A stretch of DNA of 64,000 nucleotides from JBCDHN01 sp965224535 (GCA_965224535.1 CBDCZR010000027.1:496001-560000); one strand, 5' to 3'. Shown: positions 45,158-54,344, counted from the stretch's first letter. Numbers and translations: made by a program. Notes: generated by a model from the letters alone, not told the origin.

Positions 45158-45784
45158 ATGGATTGTCCACGTTGCGCCAAACTGGTGCTGCCCGGCAGCA
45201 CCGTGTGTAGCCATTGCGGCTACTGCTTGGGCGTGGCCGGAGAGATTTTTGGGCGGGAGGAGATTTTTTTGGGCCTGGTTTGCGATCACGCGGAAGTTTT
45301 GCCGGCCCGGGAAAGCCGGCGATTGACCCGGTTGATTGCAAATTTCGAGGCGCGCTTTCCCAATTTTTGGTTCGCGGTGTGCCTGGCGGATTTACCGGAG
45401 GAGGCTACCCTGGCCGAGTTCGGTTTTTGGCTCATCAACCACGTTTGCCCGGCGGAACGCGACGAACCGCGAGAGCCGGCCACGGGCGTCATTCTCATCG
45501 TCGATCCGGCAGCGAAAGAGGCCGGTTGGAGCCTGGGTTACGGCGCGGAAGCGGCGATTGGCGAAGAAGCCTTGCGCGACGCTCTTTCGGCGGCGCAAGG
45601 AGCGTTTGCAAAAGGGCGGATTGGCCGCGCTTGCCGGGTTGCGCTGGCCGAATTGGCGCGATTTTTGGCGAAAATCGCGAAAAACCGCTCCCAACCCGAA
45701 ATTCCCGCGCCGCAGCCGATTTTGGCCCTGCCGGCGGCCGGCCGCCAACCCGAAACCCAACCAAATCCGGAGCCGGCGCAATGA
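45158..45784 (+). CDS. TPM-domain protein with N-terminal zinc ribbon
   Basis: A 208-residue protein starting with a zinc ribbon (CPRCAKLVL...CSHCGYCLG) and continuing with a TPM-like fold (ANFEARFPNFWFAVCLADLP, GVILIVDPAAKEAGWSLGYG, EEALRDALSAAQGAFAKG). No signal peptide is present, so it is probably cytoplasmic. ATG 45158 is preferred to 45128 because the zinc ribbon starts immediately. The stop overlaps the ATG of the next gene (ATGA), so the two are probably translated together. Confidence 0.7.
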   Translation: MDCPRCAKLVLPGSTVCSHCGYCLGVAGEIFGREEIFLGLVCDHAEVLPARESRRLTRLIANFEARFPNFWFAVCLADLPEEATLAEFGFWLINHVCPAERDEPREPATGVILIVDPAAKEAGWSLGYGAEAAIGEEALRDALSAAQGAFAKGRIGRACRVALAELARFLAKIAKNRSQPEIPAPQPILALPAAGRQPETQPNPEPAQ

Positions 45785-47061
45785 AATCGCGGTTTCCAGC
45801 TTGGTTGAGGGCAGTGGCAGCCGGCTGGATGGCGGCAGGCACCCTTTTGGCCGCGCCGGAACTGGGGGAAGAGGAGGAGGGAGGCGACCGGCGTTGGTTG
45901 TCGTGGCCGTTCCGCAAACGCGAGGAGGAACAAATCGGCGAACCGGCGGAGGGGAGTATTCGCCCGAAAAACGGCGGATCGCCTTCCGCGGGCCGCAGCC
46001 GTAAATCCGCGGCGCCGTCCCCGAATATCCTGGGCGGGTTGCCGGCGTGGAATGCGGAACGCCGCGCCAGCGACGCGATCATGCCGTTGGGGGGAGATTT
46101 GTGGCCGAAAGACGCCGGTTTGGCCGTGCCGTTGGGCGGATCGGGAGGCGCCTCGGTCGTGGTGGTGGCGGAACTGGAGCAGCCCGCTCAATCTCTGCCC
46201 GAGCCCCTGGAACTTCGGCTGAAGCTGCAAGGCTTCCCCACCCATTTTTTGATCGATCCCCATCACCTGGTCACCGAAAACGCCGCGGGCGATCTGCGGC
46301 GCCTGCTGCAACTTCATGCCGCTAACAACCGGCATGCGGTGTTTTTGGTGGTTTTGGGCCCGGGACAGCGGTTGCCAGCCGGGATTTCCGCCGAATCGCT
46401 GCGCCGACGATGGTTTGGCGAGCTGGGGGACGAAATCGTGGTGGTTTACCCGCTGGGCCAACCGGCGGCAGCGGAGGCAGCCTGGAGCCCGATTCACGGT
46501 GGCGAGCTGGAATCGCCATTGGCCGGGGCGCTCCTGGTTTCCAGCGTTCGCGCGACCTTGAGCACGCCGGATGCGGAGCAACAACTGACACGATTCGCCG
46601 TCGAGCTTTCGCTTCAACTTAATCGCCTGGTTCAACCAAAAAACCTGGCGATTCAACTGCGGGGGGCGCCAGCGCCAGGTGGCCTGCAACCGGTCTCGCC
46701 GTCCGGGGCGGCGCCGGGCAAGTTTTTGCGGCCAAACCTGTTTCGCTCGCCAAATTCCGGCGGGTTTCGCCGCTTGATTTGGCCGTTGCCGGCGATTTGC
46801 GCTGGATTCGCCGTGCTCCTACTTTTGGCGCTGCGAAAACGTCGCTTTGAGGGATTTGCCCACGTTTCCCAGCCGAACGCTGAGCCTCGGCTCGGAGCGC
46901 CCCACGGGGGTGGCGGTCACCCGGCCATTTCGTTTGCGGGCACTGTTGTTGCCGCCGGCGCCCCGAAAGAGTCCGGCCAGGCTGTTCGCGGCCCCATTTC
47001 GCCCGGCATCGGCTTTTTCGGACGAGGCCGGCGCTGGTTTCGAGCCCGTTTGCGCCACTGA
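45781..47061 (+). CDS. Secreted/membrane protein with TPM-like region
   Basis: A 426-residue protein with an N-terminal signal sequence (AWLRAVAAGWMAAGTLLAAP), a charged linker, and a central region resembling a divergent TPM domain (LLQLHAANNRHAVFLVVLGP, RRWFGELGDEIVVVYPLG). One C-terminal helix (LIWPLPAICAGFAVLLLLAL) follows. After the helix, the last about 75 residues overlap the 3' end of the convergent RlpA gene by 243 bases and look low in complexity. The true stop could therefore be the product of a lost earlier one. It is coupled to the preceding TPM gene by a 4-base overlap. Confidence 0.65.
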   Translation: MKSRFPAWLRAVAAGWMAAGTLLAAPELGEEEEGGDRRWLSWPFRKREEEQIGEPAEGSIRPKNGGSPSAGRSRKSAAPSPNILGGLPAWNAERRASDAIMPLGGDLWPKDAGLAVPLGGSGGASVVVVAELEQPAQSLPEPLELRLKLQGFPTHFLIDPHHLVTENAAGDLRRLLQLHAANNRHAVFLVVLGPGQRLPAGISAESLRRRWFGELGDEIVVVYPLGQPAAAEAAWSPIHGGELESPLAGALLVSSVRATLSTPDAEQQLTRFAVELSLQLNRLVQPKNLAIQLRGAPAPGGLQPVSPSGAAPGKFLRPNLFRSPNSGGFRRLIWPLPAICAGFAVLLLLALRKRRFEGFAHVSQPNAEPRLGAPHGGGGHPAISFAGTVVAAGAPKESGQAVRGPISPGIGFFGRGRRWFRARLRH

Positions 47062-47559
47062 TCGGCCAAACAGCCAGCCGTTGCGTTGCGGGGCCGGTGG
47101 AGGCGTTGGCGCCGGTTTTGGAGCGGAAGATTTCTTCATCACCTCCACCGTAACCGGCACCACTCCGCGATTCACGAAATCCAGGTCGTGCGCCACACCT
47201 AAACTAACGTCGATGATGCGCCCGGTGATGTAAGGACCCCGGTCGTTGATCCGCACCACCTTGTCGCGCCCGTTCACGAGATTTGTCACCTTCACCCGCG
47301 TGCCCATGGGCAGCGATTTATGCGCGGCGGTGTCCGCCCAGTGATTGAAGCGCTCCCCGCTGGCAGTGGCGTAACCGCCGTTGGTTTTGATGGAATACCA
47401 CGACGCTTTGCCGCGGTAAACCACGCCGGTTTCCCGATACGCAGGGGCAGGTGGTTTTGGCGGCGTAACTTCCGGTTCGGTCTCGGTTTGTTGCAACGTT
47501 TCGCAACTGACGCCGAACAATGCGGTTAGCGTCAGGAGGGCAAGGGGGAGGGCTTTCAT
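46819..47559 (-). CDS. rlpA: RlpA-like septal ring lytic transglycosylase lipoprotein
   Basis: A 246-residue lipoprotein (signal KALPLALLTLTALFG, lipobox GVSC). The double-psi beta barrel of RlpA is clear: GKASWYSIKTNGGYATASGE, LPMGTRVKVTNLVNGRDKVV, NDRGPYITGRIIDVS and LDFVNRGVVPVTVEVM. RlpA proteins are lytic transglycosylases acting on denuded glycan strands. The barrel ends near residue 140. The remaining about 100 residues are low in complexity and overlap the convergent gene by 243 bases. No SPOR domain is visible, unlike E. coli RlpA. Confidence 0.88.
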   Translation of the reverse strand: MKALPLALLTLTALFGVSCETLQQTETEPEVTPPKPPAPAYRETGVVYRGKASWYSIKTNGGYATASGERFNHWADTAAHKSLPMGTRVKVTNLVNGRDKVVRINDRGPYITGRIIDVSLGVAHDLDFVNRGVVPVTVEVMKKSSAPKPAPTPPPAPQRNGWLFGRSVAQTGSKPAPASSEKADAGRNGAANSLAGLFRGAGGNNSARKRNGRVTATPVGRSEPRLSVRLGNVGKSLKATFSQRQK

Positions 47560-47723
47560 GCGTTCCAGGGCTGTGAGGATGCCGATTTTCAACAAAAACG
47601 GTAACCTCGATATTTTTCAGGCGCGGACAAATAGCCAGATGCCCGGCTTTGTCAACCGCGATCGTGAAAACGCGATCGCGCGATTTTCGGACCGATTCCG
47701 CATTTTTGGCCCCTTTGGCGCGG

Positions 47724-47975
47724 TTAAGCCGCGGATTCGTCCACATTGACCCGGCGACCGTTCTGATCGAAGCGGACCACACCATCGGTTAGGGCGAAAA
47801 TCGTGTAATCGCGGCCTAAACCCACGTTTTTGCCCGGGCGCCACTTGGTGCCGCACTGGCGAATGATGATGTTGCCGGCCACAACCTGTTGACCGCCAAA
47901 TTTCTTCACGCCGCGGCGTTTGCTGTTGCTATCGCGCCCGTTTTTGACGCTGCCTTGACCTTTTTTGTGTGCCAT
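47724..47975 (-). CDS. rpmA: 50S ribosomal protein L27
   Basis: An 83-residue L27 with the family N-terminus MAHKKGQGSVKNGRDSNSKR, the conserved GGQQVVAGNIIIRQ and TKWRPGKNVGLGRDYTIFAL. There is no N-terminal extension of the type cleaved in Firmicutes. It is encoded 31 bases downstream of the L21 gene, the standard rplU-rpmA order. Confidence 0.97.
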   Translation of the reverse strand: MAHKKGQGSVKNGRDSNSKRRGVKKFGGQQVVAGNIIIRQCGTKWRPGKNVGLGRDYTIFALTDGVVRFDQNGRRVNVDESAA

Positions 47976-48006
47976 GAGTCGATTTTTGCGGTTGGAAGGG
48001 TGAAAA

Positions 48007-48315
48007 CTAGATGCTCTTGATGGTGAGGCGGGTCATTTGCCGGCGATGCCCCTTGGTCTTGTGGTAGCCCTTGCGGCGCTTGAATTTGAAGGCGATGACT
48101 TTTTTGGCTCGAAACTGGTCGGTCACCTCCGCGGTGACTTTGGCTCCATCGACGAACGGTGCGCCGACGGTGGCATTATCGCCATCGCTGACCATCAACA
48201 CCTCATCCAGCGTGATCGTTTCGCCCACGTTGGCGTCCAATTTTTCCACGTCAATCCGGTCGCCTTCGGCCACTCGGTATTGCTTGCCGCCAGTTTTGAT
48301 GATCGCGTAAGACAT
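48007..48315 (-). CDS. rplU: 50S ribosomal protein L21
   Basis: A 102-residue L21: MSYAIIKTGGKQYRVAEGDR at the start and KVIAFKFKRRKGYHKTKGHR with the expected basic C-terminal motif. It binds 23S rRNA and requires L20 for assembly. It is the first gene of the rplU-rpmA pair. The 196-base gap to the divergent hydrolase gene contains a heptamer repeat (48379-48410). Confidence 0.97.
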   Translation of the reverse strand: MSYAIIKTGGKQYRVAEGDRIDVEKLDANVGETITLDEVLMVSDGDNATVGAPFVDGAKVTAEVTDQFRAKKVIAFKFKRRKGYHKTKGHRRQMTRLTIKSI

Positions 48316-48378
48316 GATGGTGATTCGTCTAGGTTTGGTGAGAAGGGCGGGGAAAGTGTCACAGTGTGGGGAGAATTC

Positions 48379-48410
48379 AAACTCGAAATCGGAAATCCGA
48401 AATCCGAAGA
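48379..48410 (+). repeat. Degenerate heptamer repeat (CGAAATC-type)
   Basis: About four CGAAATC/GGAAATC 7-mers between the rplU start and the hydrolase start at 48512. Confidence 0.7.
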
Positions 48411-48511
48411 TCTCGCACGAAGGCACGAAGACACGAAGCTCAGGCTTTGGGGCATTCTTTCGGGCGTTGACGGGTAGACAGAGCCCGCGACGAGGGTTTT
48501 GCTCCGCCAGC

Positions 48512-49510
48512 ATGAGAATCGTCATCGCCGCCACCTTCATCCTCCTCATAGCCGCTGTCGCCTTGCCGACGCCGGACCTGCTGGCGCAAGCGCCCACTAA
48601 GGAATATCCGCCCGGTGTTGCCACGGTGCACTATCGCTCCTCCGGCGATGGCAGCCGGCAACCCATGCTTTTCTGGAAACCGGAGGCGGCCGGGGGCAAG
48701 GCGCCGCTGCTCGTCGCCCTGCACTCCTGGTCGGGCAACTACGCGCAGTCCAGCGGCGAGGCTTACGCCCGGTGGTGCCAGCAGGAAGGGTGGGTCTTCG
48801 CGCACCCGCATTTTCGCGGCCCCAACTGGACGCCGCAGGCCATGGGCTCGGACCTGGTGGCGGCGGATATCCTCAGCGCGGTGGAATTCGCCAAAACGCA
48901 GGCTGCCGTCGATGAATCGCGAATTTACTGCGTGGGCGTCTCCGGCGGCGGCCATGCGGCGCTGCTCATGGCGGGACGCGCGCCGGAAATTTGGGCCGGC
49001 GTCTCGGCGTGGTGCGGCATCGCGGACATCGCCGCGTGGCATCGCGAATGCATCCAAAACAAGGAGCGTTTCGGGAAGTACGCCCAGCACATCGAGAAGG
49101 CTCTGGGCGGAGCGCCGCAAAGCAGCGCGAAACTCCGGGAATCAGCCGCGTATCGCTCGCCACTCACCTGGCTGGCCGGAGCCGGCAACGTGCCCTTGGA
49201 CATCAACCACGGCATTCACGACGGCCGCTCCGGCAGCGTCCCCTTCACCCACGCTTTGCACGCCTGGAACGCGGTCGCGCCGGTGGAAGCGTGGATTTCA
49301 CCCTCAACGATCGCGGAATTTTACCGCACGCAAACGCCGCCCCAGCCATTCGCCGGCAAGGACCCGCTCTACGGCCCGCACCAGCCGCTTTATCGCAAAA
49401 CCAGCGGAAAAACCCGGCTCACCATCTTCGACGGCGGGCACCAGATCGTGCACGAGGCGGCATTGAGTTGGCTGGCGGTGCAAACTCGAAATCCGAAATC
49501 TGAGACCTGA
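48512..49510 (+). CDS. Secreted alpha/beta hydrolase (esterase/peptidase-like)
   Basis: A 332-residue alpha/beta hydrolase with a signal peptide (RIVIAATFILLIAAVALP). Motifs are LLVALHSWSGNY (oxyanion region), the nucleophile GVSGGGHAALL and the likely catalytic His in FDGGHQIVHEA, with an Asp probably in VPLDINHGIHDG. It resembles prolyl-oligopeptidase-like or feruloyl-type esterases; the substrate is unknown. ATG 48512 was chosen because it starts the signal peptide. The C-terminal TRNPKSET is encoded by the heptamer repeat that begins at 49482. Confidence 0.82.
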   Translation: MRIVIAATFILLIAAVALPTPDLLAQAPTKEYPPGVATVHYRSSGDGSRQPMLFWKPEAAGGKAPLLVALHSWSGNYAQSSGEAYARWCQQEGWVFAHPHFRGPNWTPQAMGSDLVAADILSAVEFAKTQAAVDESRIYCVGVSGGGHAALLMAGRAPEIWAGVSAWCGIADIAAWHRECIQNKERFGKYAQHIEKALGGAPQSSAKLRESAAYRSPLTWLAGAGNVPLDINHGIHDGRSGSVPFTHALHAWNAVAPVEAWISPSTIAEFYRTQTPPQPFAGKDPLYGPHQPLYRKTSGKTRLTIFDGGHQIVHEAALSWLAVQTRNPKSET

Positions 49511-49578
49511 ATAGCCTGAGTTTCCAATTTCCAATTTCGAGTTCCAATTTCGAATTCCAATTCGAGTTTCGAGTTTTC
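49482..49578. repeat. Heptamer repeats reaching into the hydrolase 3' end
   Basis: CGAAATC-type 7-mers (49484-49505) encode the last residues of the hydrolase. After its stop, CCAATTT/TTCGAGT-type 7-mers (49520-49578) run to just before the next start, in partly inverted orientation. Confidence 0.75.
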
Positions 49579-49582
49579 CCTC

Positions 49583-50749
49583 ATGTTGAAACAAGTCACC
49601 TCCCCACAATCCATCGGCAACACCGCCGCGCTGGCTGGTTCCGGCTGCATGGTGTTGTTCGCGCTGCCTTTTGCCATTCCTGGCGTCTGCTGCCTGGGGC
49701 TGGGTTGGTGGCTTTGCTGGCAAATGCAGGAAACGCGATCGTGGACGCAGGTTGACGCGATCGTGGAACGTGTGCCCGAAAAGCTGGAGGATCTCGACGA
49801 AATGGAGTACCGCTACCGTTGGGAAGGGCGCTGGATTTCGGGCCGCGGCGGGGTTGACGGCATCTTTTCGGACGCGGACGCCCGGCGCCGCATCTTGAAG
49901 AAGGCTCGTGCCGCGAAGCAGAGCGGTGGGCAAATTCCGGTTTGGGTCAATCCGCGCGATCCGGGCCAAAGCCGCGTTTTGGCGGCCAAAACCTCGCTTG
50001 CGCCGCTTTTCATGGGTATTTTCGCGCTTTCCCACGGAGGCGTGGGATTGGGAATGCTGACCGGGAGCATCCTCGCGATAAGAGAACAGCGGCGTTACGC
50101 GAAATTCCGCAAAAAATGGCCGAATCAGCCCTGGAAATGGCGCGCGGACTGGGAGCGGGGCGTGGTCACCATTTCCAACGGGCCTTGGCGTTGGCTGGCC
50201 GCTTATTTCGCGCTGGTCGTCGTTTCGTTGGGCGGGTGGGTCGGTTACCTGATTTTCACCGACGCGGAAACCAGCGCCTGGGAGCGCATTTGCGCGGGTT
50301 CGGTCATGGCGGCCGGCGTGGGCGTGCTGTGGCTTTGCCGCCGCCTTTTCCGCAAACACCGCATTTCGCGCGATTTTACCCTGCACTTGCCGCCGCGCGG
50401 CCTAAGCCAGGGACACAGTTACCAACTGGACCTGGAAAACGACGCCGGGAGCGCTTTTCGCCTCCAAAATCCGCTGCGAACCTGGAGTTTGAGCTGCAAG
50501 GAACGCATCGGCCGGGGCAAAGCCTCGCAAACCAACGAGGTGTGGTCCGGAGACGTCCAGGTAAGCGCCGATACCGGCCGGCGCCGGACGTTGTCGCTCG
50601 AGATTCCCGCCGGCAAACCGTCTTCCACCGGGGGAAACCTGTTTGGCGTCGGAGTTCGTTGGGAGCTGAACGGAACCGGTGTCAGAGGCGACAAGTTGGG
50701 CCCGTTTGTGCTCCCGGTTTTCGACGAATCAGCTGGCGAAGGCGGGTAG
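49583..50749 (+). CDS. DUF3592-like membrane protein
   Basis: A 388-residue protein with four predicted helices (VLFALPFAIPGVCCLGLGWW, PLFMGIFALSHGGVGLGML, WLAAYFALVVVSLGGWVGYL, ICAGSVMAAGVGVLWLCRRL). A beta-rich stretch between helices 1 and 2 (WTQVDAIVERVPEK, MEYRYRWEGRWISG, IPVWVNPRDPGQSRV) is typical of DUF3592. The C-terminal about 130 residues form a second beta-rich domain. Function is unknown. The start lies five bases after a heptamer repeat. Confidence 0.75.
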   Translation: MLKQVTSPQSIGNTAALAGSGCMVLFALPFAIPGVCCLGLGWWLCWQMQETRSWTQVDAIVERVPEKLEDLDEMEYRYRWEGRWISGRGGVDGIFSDADARRRILKKARAAKQSGGQIPVWVNPRDPGQSRVLAAKTSLAPLFMGIFALSHGGVGLGMLTGSILAIREQRRYAKFRKKWPNQPWKWRADWERGVVTISNGPWRWLAAYFALVVVSLGGWVGYLIFTDAETSAWERICAGSVMAAGVGVLWLCRRLFRKHRISRDFTLHLPPRGLSQGHSYQLDLENDAGSAFRLQNPLRTWSLSCKERIGRGKASQTNEVWSGDVQVSADTGRRRTLSLEIPAGKPSSTGGNLFGVGVRWELNGTGVRGDKLGPFVLPVFDESAGEGG

Positions 50750-50932
50750 GCGGGAACCACGCCAAAACCGCCCATCGCGTGACGAAATTTCGCGTTTTTT
50801 CTTGTGGACGGCGCTGCGATAGGGGTCAAAGTGGCCAAGAAACCTAACCAAGCGGGCAAAGAAAACGCTGCTTCAACACCAAGTGGAAGTGTGGCCCGCC
50901 TACCTCCCTCCTCCCCCTAAATTTGCGCTCCA

Positions 50933-52045
50933 ATGTTTGGCGCACCCCCTCATCCTGCCGTAGAACCTGGCTACGAAATCGAGATTGTTCGTGAAGGAAA
51001 CGATCCGGCGTGGGATGCTTTTGTGGCGGAGACTCCCGGTGGCCATCACACGCAATCCAGCCTGTGGGCAGAGTTCAAGTCTTCCGCGGGTTGGGATAGC
51101 GCGCGCATCGTCGCCAAAAATGGGGAGCAAATTGTGGGTGGCGCCCAGTTGTTGGCGCGGCCGCTCCGCCTAACCGGCAAGGTGGGCTACGTCCGCAACG
51201 GACCCGTGTTTGCCGCCGGCAGCGAGCCAAAGCTGATGCGGGCGGTCTTGGGCGAGATGCTCCAAGTGGTCGATAATCTCAACCTCAATTACCTCTACGT
51301 GCTGCCGCCAGTCGAGGAAGAGCAACTTGCCGGTCATCTAACCGAATCCGGGCTCAAACCAAGCATGATTCCCGCCAATCCGGCCGCGACCGTCCTGCTG
51401 GATCTGAATAAAAGCCGCGATGAGTTGTTGGCTGGGATGAGAAAGAAAACCCGCCAGTACGTCCGGCGCAGCGAACGGCAGGGAATCGAGGTGCGCGAGG
51501 GCGCCGAAGAAGACCTGCCGATCCTTGCGCGGTTGTTGGAGAACGTTGGCGCCCGGCGCGGGTTTTCCCCGCTTTCCGAAGCCTATTTTCGCCGGCTCTG
51601 GAGCCTGTACGCTCCACTCGGCTGGCTCAAGCTGTTCGTTGCCGAATACGAAGGCGAACCGGTCTCTGCGCTCCTGATCGTGACATTTGGAGACACGGTT
51701 AGGACGAAAACCGTCGGGTGGTCCGGCCAACACGGCGATCGCAGGCCGAACGAGGCCGTTTACTGGGCGGCGATCCAATGGGCGCAGGAAAACGGGTTCC
51801 GTTTTTGCGATTTGGAAGGCATCGACACCCGCGCCGCCGAAGCCTTGGCCCAAGGCCAGCCCATTCCGGATGACCTCAAAAGATCGCCCTCCTTTTTCAA
51901 GCTCGGTTTGGGCGGCAAGGTTTTCTTCTACCCGCCCGCCTACGATGCGACCTACAATCCCGTGTACGCGCTGGGCTACAAGATGGTGTTCCCGGCTTTC
52001 GCGGATTTTCCACCGGTTCGGCGGATCTTGGGGCGGATTGGCTGA
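50933..52045 (+). CDS. FemAB/FemX-like aminoacyltransferase family protein
   Basis: A 370-residue protein of the FemAB/lipid II aminoacyltransferase (GNAT-fold) family. Landmarks are GGHHTQSSLWAEFKSSAGW at the N-terminus, MRKKTRQYVRRSERQGIEV in the middle, and the C-terminal SFFKLGLGGKVFFYPPAYD. The family transfers amino acids from tRNA to peptidoglycan precursors, or methionine-like substrates in some members. In this phylum similar proteins are often annotated as peptidoglycan bridge enzymes. The exact substrate is uncertain. A 13-base T run follows the stop. Confidence 0.8.
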   Translation: MFGAPPHPAVEPGYEIEIVREGNDPAWDAFVAETPGGHHTQSSLWAEFKSSAGWDSARIVAKNGEQIVGGAQLLARPLRLTGKVGYVRNGPVFAAGSEPKLMRAVLGEMLQVVDNLNLNYLYVLPPVEEEQLAGHLTESGLKPSMIPANPAATVLLDLNKSRDELLAGMRKKTRQYVRRSERQGIEVREGAEEDLPILARLLENVGARRGFSPLSEAYFRRLWSLYAPLGWLKLFVAEYEGEPVSALLIVTFGDTVRTKTVGWSGQHGDRRPNEAVYWAAIQWAQENGFRFCDLEGIDTRAAEALAQGQPIPDDLKRSPSFFKLGLGGKVFFYPPAYDATYNPVYALGYKMVFPAFADFPPVRRILGRIG

Positions 52046-52169
52046 GGCGATTTTTTTTTTTTTCCCGTCGGTGGCTTTAATTCAGCGCCCATTCGGCGGA
52101 ATCGCCTCGAATCCTGACTGCCGGAGCGCGAAAGGCGGGCGTTTGCGGCTCCGTGTTGTGGGGCAACGT

Positions 52170-54344
52170 ATGCACCCTTCGTTCATCAGTCTAATTTGGC
52201 TCGGATTCGCCGGTTTCCTCTCCGCGGAGACCATCAGCTTTCGCAATGACGTGTTGCCGGTGCTCAGCAGCGCGGGTTGCAACGGCGGAAGCTGCCACGC
52301 CAAGCAGGGAGGCCAAAACGGCTTCCAGCTCACCATTTTCGCCTACGATCCGGAGGCCGATTACCGCGAAATCGTCCACAACGCGCGCGGACGCCGGATT
52401 TTCCCCTCCGCGCCGGATCAGAGCCTGCTGCTGCGCAAGGCCATCCAGGCCGTGGAGCACGAAGGCGGCGAGCGATTCGCGGCTGATTCCGAGCACTACC
52501 GCGTTTTGCGCGATTGGATCGAGCAAGGCACGCCGTTTCACGCACCCGGCGAGCCGGTTTTGGAACGCATCGCCGTCGAACCCGCGGCGGGAAGCTACGC
52601 CCGGGGCTCCACCCAGGCGTTGGAGGTAACGGCGAGTTATTCCGATGGATCGACCCGCAATGTCACCGAATTGAGCGAGTATCGGTCGCCCGACCTGGGC
52701 ATGGCTGAGGTGGAGGAAGGAGGCCTCGTTCGCGTCGGCAACCAGTCCGGCGAGGGCGCAATCATCGTGCGTTACCTGGACAAGGTGGAGGTGGCCAGGA
52801 TCGCGGTGCCGCCGGAGGCCACGCTGCCGGAATCGGCCTACGCCAAGCTGCCGGTCAACAACGAGATCGACCGGCTGGTTTACGCCCGCCACCGCGAAAT
52901 GGGCTTGCGCGTCTCCGAGCCGTGCCGCGACGCGGAATTTTTGCGCCGCGCGTCGTTGGACGCCATCGGCAAGCTGCCGGGCCGCGAGCGGGCGCGCTCG
53001 TTCCTGGCCAATTCCTCGCCGGACAAGCGCAAACAGGCCATCGACGAAATTTTGGCCGATCCCAATTGGGCGGACTTTTGGGCGACGAAGCTCGGCGACC
53101 TCCTGCGGCCCAACACCCAGCGAGTCGGGGTCAAGCCGGTTTACCTGCTGGATCGCTGGATTCGGCGCAAATTGCACGAAAACACGCCCTGGGACCAGTT
53201 TTCGCGCGAATTACTCACCGCCGTGGGCAGCAGCCACCAACACGGCCCGGTGGCGATTTTTCGCGACAAACGCACCCCGCCGGATTTGGCCGCTTACGTC
53301 AGCCGGCTCTTCCTCGGCGTGCGGTTGGATTGCGCCAAGTGTCACCATCATCCCAGCGAAAAATGGGGACAGGACGACTACTTCCAGATGGCCGCGTTTT
53401 TCGCCGGAATGAAGCGCAAGGGCCAGGGAATCTCCGCCCCCATCTCCGGCGAGCCGGAATCTTGGTGGTTCGAGCCCGGCGGCGAGGTGAAACATCCCGT
53501 GACCGACGCGGTGATGACGCCAAAACCGCCGGACGGGCCCGTTTTTGCCGAAATTCCCGCCGATCGCGATCCGCGCAGCGTTTTGGTCGACTGGATGACC
53601 CAGCCGGACAACCCGTTTTTCGCCAAAGCGATCGCCAACCGCGTTTGGGGCGAATTTTTCGGCCGCGGCATCGTTCACCCGGTCGACGATTTCCGCGCCT
53701 CCAATCCCCCGGTCAACGAGGCGCTGCTGGACTGGCTCGCCGCGGATTTCGTCGCTCACGGCTTTGATTTGAAGCACCTCATGCGGCGCATCCTCTCCTC
53801 CCACGTCTACCAAATCAGCTCGCTGCCCAACGAGACGAACCTGACCGATTTGCAGCACTTCTCACGCTCCTACCGCCGCCGTTTGCCGGCTGAAGTCATG
53901 CTCGACGCCGTCCATGACCTAACCGGCGTGCGAAGCCAATTGCAGGGGCTGCCGCAAAATTCACGCGCCGTCTTGACCTGGAACAACAAGCTCTCCTCCA
54001 CCTTTCTCGACACCTTTGGCCGGCCGGATTCCAGCGCGGATTGCCCCTGCGAGCGCGATCCCGCGCCCACGATGACGCAGACGCTCCACCTCATGAATTC
54101 GACCGGCGTTCAGGCCAAGCTGGACGACGCCAAAGGTTGGATCGCCGACGTCACCGCCAGCGACGCGACCCCGAAAAAAATCGTGGAAGAGCTGTATTTG
54201 GCGGCGTTTGCCAGATTTCCGGACGAAACGGAGGCAAAACTGGCCACCGCACCGTTCGCCGCTCCGGAAGCCGACCGAAAACAGGCCGCCAGCGACGTTT
54301 TGTGGGCGCTGATCAACTCCGCGGAGTTCGTGCTCAATCACTGA
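52170..54344 (+). CDS. DUF1549/DUF1553 protein with BIG2-like domain
   Basis: A 724-residue secreted protein. After a short signal (FISLIWLGFAGFLSAE) comes an unusual Cys site CNGGSCHAKQGG (spacing of four rather than two). Then follow a BIG2-like domain (LERIAVEPAAGSYARGSTQA, SYSDGSTRNVTELSEYRS), DUF1549 (EIDRLVYARHREMGLRV) and CAKCHHHPSEKW. DUF1553 comes last (NPFFAKAIANRVWGEFFGRG). It differs from the other three DUF1549/DUF1553 proteins in this window by the BIG2 domain and shorter length. It has no DUF1501 partner here. The role is unknown. Confidence 0.88.
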   Translation: MHPSFISLIWLGFAGFLSAETISFRNDVLPVLSSAGCNGGSCHAKQGGQNGFQLTIFAYDPEADYREIVHNARGRRIFPSAPDQSLLLRKAIQAVEHEGGERFAADSEHYRVLRDWIEQGTPFHAPGEPVLERIAVEPAAGSYARGSTQALEVTASYSDGSTRNVTELSEYRSPDLGMAEVEEGGLVRVGNQSGEGAIIVRYLDKVEVARIAVPPEATLPESAYAKLPVNNEIDRLVYARHREMGLRVSEPCRDAEFLRRASLDAIGKLPGRERARSFLANSSPDKRKQAIDEILADPNWADFWATKLGDLLRPNTQRVGVKPVYLLDRWIRRKLHENTPWDQFSRELLTAVGSSHQHGPVAIFRDKRTPPDLAAYVSRLFLGVRLDCAKCHHHPSEKWGQDDYFQMAAFFAGMKRKGQGISAPISGEPESWWFEPGGEVKHPVTDAVMTPKPPDGPVFAEIPADRDPRSVLVDWMTQPDNPFFAKAIANRVWGEFFGRGIVHPVDDFRASNPPVNEALLDWLAADFVAHGFDLKHLMRRILSSHVYQISSLPNETNLTDLQHFSRSYRRRLPAEVMLDAVHDLTGVRSQLQGLPQNSRAVLTWNNKLSSTFLDTFGRPDSSADCPCERDPAPTMTQTLHLMNSTGVQAKLDDAKGWIADVTASDATPKKIVEELYLAAFARFPDETEAKLATAPFAAPEADRKQAASDVLWALINSAEFVLNH

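Noticed and set aside
47650..47680. Hairpin GCGATCG...CGATCGC downstream of rpmA as a terminator
   Set aside because: No T tract follows on the minus strand, so it cannot be called a terminator with confidence.
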